This document shows positions 13,558 to 16,004 of a stretch of 16,004 bases of DNA, piece after piece. Within the stretch, counting starts at the first letter, position 1; each line of letters opens with the position of its first letter. This stretch comes from an uncultured Porphyromonadaceae bacterium. Its GTDB lineage: Bacteria > Bacteroidota > Bacteroidia > Bacteroidales > Muribaculaceae. A model generated the notes under the pieces. That model ran no database searches and had not been told where the DNA came from. It saw only the letters and a list, made by a program, of their open reading frames with translations. Both the position numbers and the translations under genes were made by a program. The DNA lies in assembly GCA_900555165.1 (NCBI GenBank), contig USKE01000011.1, forward strand, positions 1 to 16,004. Direction: 5' to 3'.

Positions 13558-15918
13558 ATGAGAACGAGGTATATAGTGTTGGCAGCGGCGATGGCCGTTG
13601 TGACGGGGGTGACAGCCCGGGAGCTCACACCTGCCGAGGCGCTTGCACGCCTAAGTGACGACAGCGCGGTGCCTGCGGCCACCAGGACGCTGATCAACGG
13701 TTCGCCGCGGCTGACGTTCACAGCCGAGACCGCCGGGGGCACACCGGCCGCTTACGTGTTCACCACACGCGCCGACGGGTTCCTGGTGGTGGCGGCCGAC
13801 GACGAAGTCACGGCACTTCTGGGCTACGGCGACGGGGTCACGCGCGGAACCGGCATACCGCCGCAACTAAAATGGTGGCTCGACGGCTATGCCGCGCAGA
13901 TAGCGCAGGGACGCACATGCAGTTATGTGTCGATGCCACGCAAGGCCCAGGCGCGGCAGTCAATCACACCGATGACAGCCACGCACTGGAACCAGGACGC
14001 CCCCTTCAACGACCAGTGCCCCGAAATCAACGGCTCGCGTGCCGTGACCGGATGCGTGGCCACAGCCATGGCCCAGGTGATGAAATATCACGAGTGGCCC
14101 GAGGCCGGGACGGGTTCGGTGTCATATACCGACTCGTACGGCAACACGTATGCCATGGACTTCGGCAAATTCGACTGGGCCGACATGCTCGACACATACA
14201 CCTACACCGGCTCAACACCCGACTTCACCACGGCACAGGGTTCGGCGGTGGCCTATCTGATGAAATCGTGCGGCTATGGCGTGAAGATGAATTACTCGAC
14301 CTCTGAATCGGGCGCGGTGACGGCAAACGCCGTCTCGGCACTAATCGACAATTTCGGCTATGACAAGGGGCTGTATTCGGCCAACCGCAATTTTTACGGA
14401 CTCGATGACTGGGAGCAGATGATTTACGACAATCTGACCGACGTGGGTCCGGTGCTGTATGCCGGCTCGAACTTCGACGGCACCGAAGGGCACGCCTTCG
14501 TGTGCGACGGCTATTCGACCGACGGCTATTTCCATTTCAACTGGGGCTGGGGCGGCGCATACGACGGCTTTTTCCGCCTCACCGCACTGCAGCCGCAGGG
14601 CGTGGGCATCGGCGGAGGCTCGGGCCTGGGATTCAACTTCAACCAGGAGGCAATTCTTGGCATACAGAAACCCACCGCCTCGGCACAGGCGCATGTGACG
14701 CCCCTCACGCAGATGGGCAACCTGACGGGCACGGTGCAAAGCTCGAAACTCGTGCTCGGCATCAGCTCGGCATCAGGACAGAACAGCGGTTTCTTCAACC
14801 TCAGCCCGGGCACGCTGACCATCGAGCTGGGCGCGATGTTCGTCGACGCATCGGGTCAGACAACCTGGCTCGGCACCGGGCAGACCACCTCGGTGGCACA
14901 GTACCGCGGATTCAGTTCATTCATCGTGCCCGTCCCCACAGCCGACGGCACATATAAAGTCTACCCCGCCTGCCGCGTGAACGGCGGTGAGTGGGAGCGG
15001 ATGCTGCAGGAGATTTCGGCCGTGCAGTTCGTGAACCTCACCGTAGCCTACGGCACGGCGACAGTAAGCGTTCCGGCCGCATCGTCACTTGAGGCCGCGA
15101 ATGTGGAGTTCGTCTCAGGATTCTATCTCGACAATTACTACACCGTAAAGGCAAGCCTGACCAACTCTGGCGCGGGCGAGATTCTGTGCGGCGTGGCACC
15201 CGGTTTCGCCACCGTATCCGACAGCCAGCTCACCCTGCAGGCCATGGGCGAGACCGTGGCGGTTGACATCACCGGCGGAACCACCGACGAGGTGACATTC
15301 TACTCGACCTTCCGGTCGGTGGCACGCAGCACGTTCGGCGCCGGCGACTACACATTCGTGCTCTTCGAGCCCTCGACCGGTCGCGTGCTCTACACCGCCC
15401 CCTGCACGGTGAACGCCAGCCCCGGCACCCCCACCCTCACGGCCACATCGTTCACCCTGGCCGGCGACAATACGTTCGTCGACCCGCATACGATGCACTT
15501 CGACGCCTCGGTATCATGTTCGGCCGGGTATCTGTCGACCCCACTCAGCGTGAACATCTACAAGCTCGAAGGCACACAGGGCATCTTCGTGACCAGTGTG
15601 GCGACCGACGAACCGGTATATCTCGCCTCGGGCGAAAACAAGCAGGTGGGTATCGACTATGACTTCACCAACGCCGTCACGGGGCAGAAATATGTGGCAC
15701 AGCTCACCTACCCCAAGGGAACCACCGCAACGCCGCTGGGCGACATCTACTTCACCGTCGACAATCCTCCCAGCGGGCTTGTACCGACCGCCGATGACAG
15801 CAACGCCCCGGCAACCTACTTCGACATGCAGGGGCGCCGCATCGACCACCCCGCCGACGGTCAGCTATACCTGCGCCGCACCGGCGAGCATGTCGACAAA
15901 ATCATCTTCAGCCGCTGA
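13558..15918 (+). CDS. Secreted C10 family cysteine protease (streptopain/SpeB-like)
   Basis: This 786-residue protein is made as an exported zymogen. A Sec signal peptide (about 1-20, cut near VTA) leads into a propeptide (about 21-135) of Spi/SpeB type, with YVFTTRADGFLVVAADDEVTALLGYGDG-like residues at 66-93 that normally occupy the active site. The papain-like C10 domain spans about 136-375. Gln146 in HWNQDAPFN (oxyanion hole) precedes the nucleophile Cys166 in TGCVATAMAQVMKYH, then His312 in GHAFVCDGY and the NWGWGG motif at 328-333. About 370 residues of beta-rich C-terminal region follow, ending in YFDMQGRRI...GQLYLRR...KIIFSR (about 754-786), a short type IX sorting-like tail. It is divergent from the amylase. 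A lipoprotein gene starts 12 bp downstream, so they may be co-transcribed. The substrate is unknown; in gut Bacteroidales such enzymes degrade host or dietary proteins. Confidence 0.92.
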   Translation: MRTRYIVLAAAMAVVTGVTARELTPAEALARLSDDSAVPAATRTLINGSPRLTFTAETAGGTPAAYVFTTRADGFLVVAADDEVTALLGYGDGVTRGTGIPPQLKWWLDGYAAQIAQGRTCSYVSMPRKAQARQSITPMTATHWNQDAPFNDQCPEINGSRAVTGCVATAMAQVMKYHEWPEAGTGSVSYTDSYGNTYAMDFGKFDWADMLDTYTYTGSTPDFTTAQGSAVAYLMKSCGYGVKMNYSTSESGAVTANAVSALIDNFGYDKGLYSANRNFYGLDDWEQMIYDNLTDVGPVLYAGSNFDGTEGHAFVCDGYSTDGYFHFNWGWGGAYDGFFRLTALQPQGVGIGGGSGLGFNFNQEAILGIQKPTASAQAHVTPLTQMGNLTGTVQSSKLVLGISSASGQNSGFFNLSPGTLTIELGAMFVDASGQTTWLGTGQTTSVAQYRGFSSFIVPVPTADGTYKVYPACRVNGGEWERMLQEISAVQFVNLTVAYGTATVSVPAASSLEAANVEFVSGFYLDNYYTVKASLTNSGAGEILCGVAPGFATVSDSQLTLQAMGETVAVDITGGTTDEVTFYSTFRSVARSTFGAGDYTFVLFEPSTGRVLYTAPCTVNASPGTPTLTATSFTLAGDNTFVDPHTMHFDASVSCSAGYLSTPLSVNIYKLEGTQGIFVTSVATDEPVYLASGENKQVGIDYDFTNAVTGQKYVAQLTYPKGTTATPLGDIYFTVDNPPSGLVPTADDSNAPATYFDMQGRRIDHPADGQLYLRRTGEHVDKIIFSR

Positions 15919-15930
15919 CCCGCATCTGCA

Positions 15931-16004
15931 ATGACCCGCCGTGCCACATACCTCTGCGTGCTTGCGCTTACAGCCGTCTGCTCATGCACAGGCCACCGCA
16001 GCAC
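15931..16004 (+). CDS. Lipoprotein, N-terminal fragment (runs off window)
   Basis: An ATG 12 bp after the protease stop opens a frame that stays open for 24 codons to the window edge: MTRRATYLCVLALTAVCSC followed by TGHRS. Two arginines, a hydrophobic core and a lipobox-like VCSC are those of a lipoprotein signal peptide. The tight spacing suggests an operon with the C10 protease. In several bacteria C10 proteases are encoded next to their own inhibitor, so an inhibitor is one possibility, but nothing in these residues tests it. Confidence 0.65.
   Translation, partial: MTRRATYLCVLALTAVCSCTGHRS

Overview
This GC-rich, densely coding window comes from a Bacteroidota genome, most likely order Bacteroidales. 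The evidence is lipoprotein signal peptides with acidic residues after the cysteine, a TonB-dependent receptor followed by surface lipoproteins, C-terminal tails typical of type IX secretion, A-rich start regions with no strong Shine-Dalgarno, and TAnnTTTG-type -7 promoter boxes. The family Muribaculaceae is a guess from GC content and gene style; no rRNA or marker gene is present to confirm it.

Left third (1-6367, + strand): the 3' part of a TonB-dependent outer-membrane receptor is followed by two paralogous lipoproteins with gaps of 39 and 9 bp, evidently one operon. Each lipoprotein reads as lipobox, DUF5689-like domain, one or two DUF6359-like OB-fold modules, and a jelly-roll ('choice-of-anchor J'-like) C-terminus. 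The set looks like a cell-surface binding and uptake complex whose ligand cannot be read from the sequence. It ends at a 50-bp perfect hairpin that also ends the convergent ammonium transporter gene.

Middle (6471-10490): an Amt ammonium transporter (-) and a Sel1-repeat lipoprotein-like or periplasmic protein (+) diverge from a 235-bp region with two good Bacteroidetes-type promoters. These promoters fix both start codons downstream of the longest open frames. The Sel1 gene converges on pdxA (vitamin B6 synthesis, -). A striking GTCnGAC array with 9-bp period and overall dyad symmetry lies between the two stop codons.

Right third (10583-16004): a secreted GH13 alpha-amylase (-) with a duplicated N-terminal module and a type IX secretion tail diverges from a secreted C10 (streptopain-like) cysteine protease (+). 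Between them is a 413-bp AT-rich regulatory region. It holds a 14-bp perfect palindrome, two -7 boxes, two hairpin plus T-tract elements and a 16-bp direct repeat just before the protease start. A new lipoprotein gene begins 12 bp after the protease and runs off the window. The amylase and protease are plausible extracellular degradative enzymes of a gut bacterium.

No tRNA, rRNA, CRISPR array, insertion sequence or phage gene was seen. The most unusual material is non-coding: the protease leader and the GTCnGAC array.
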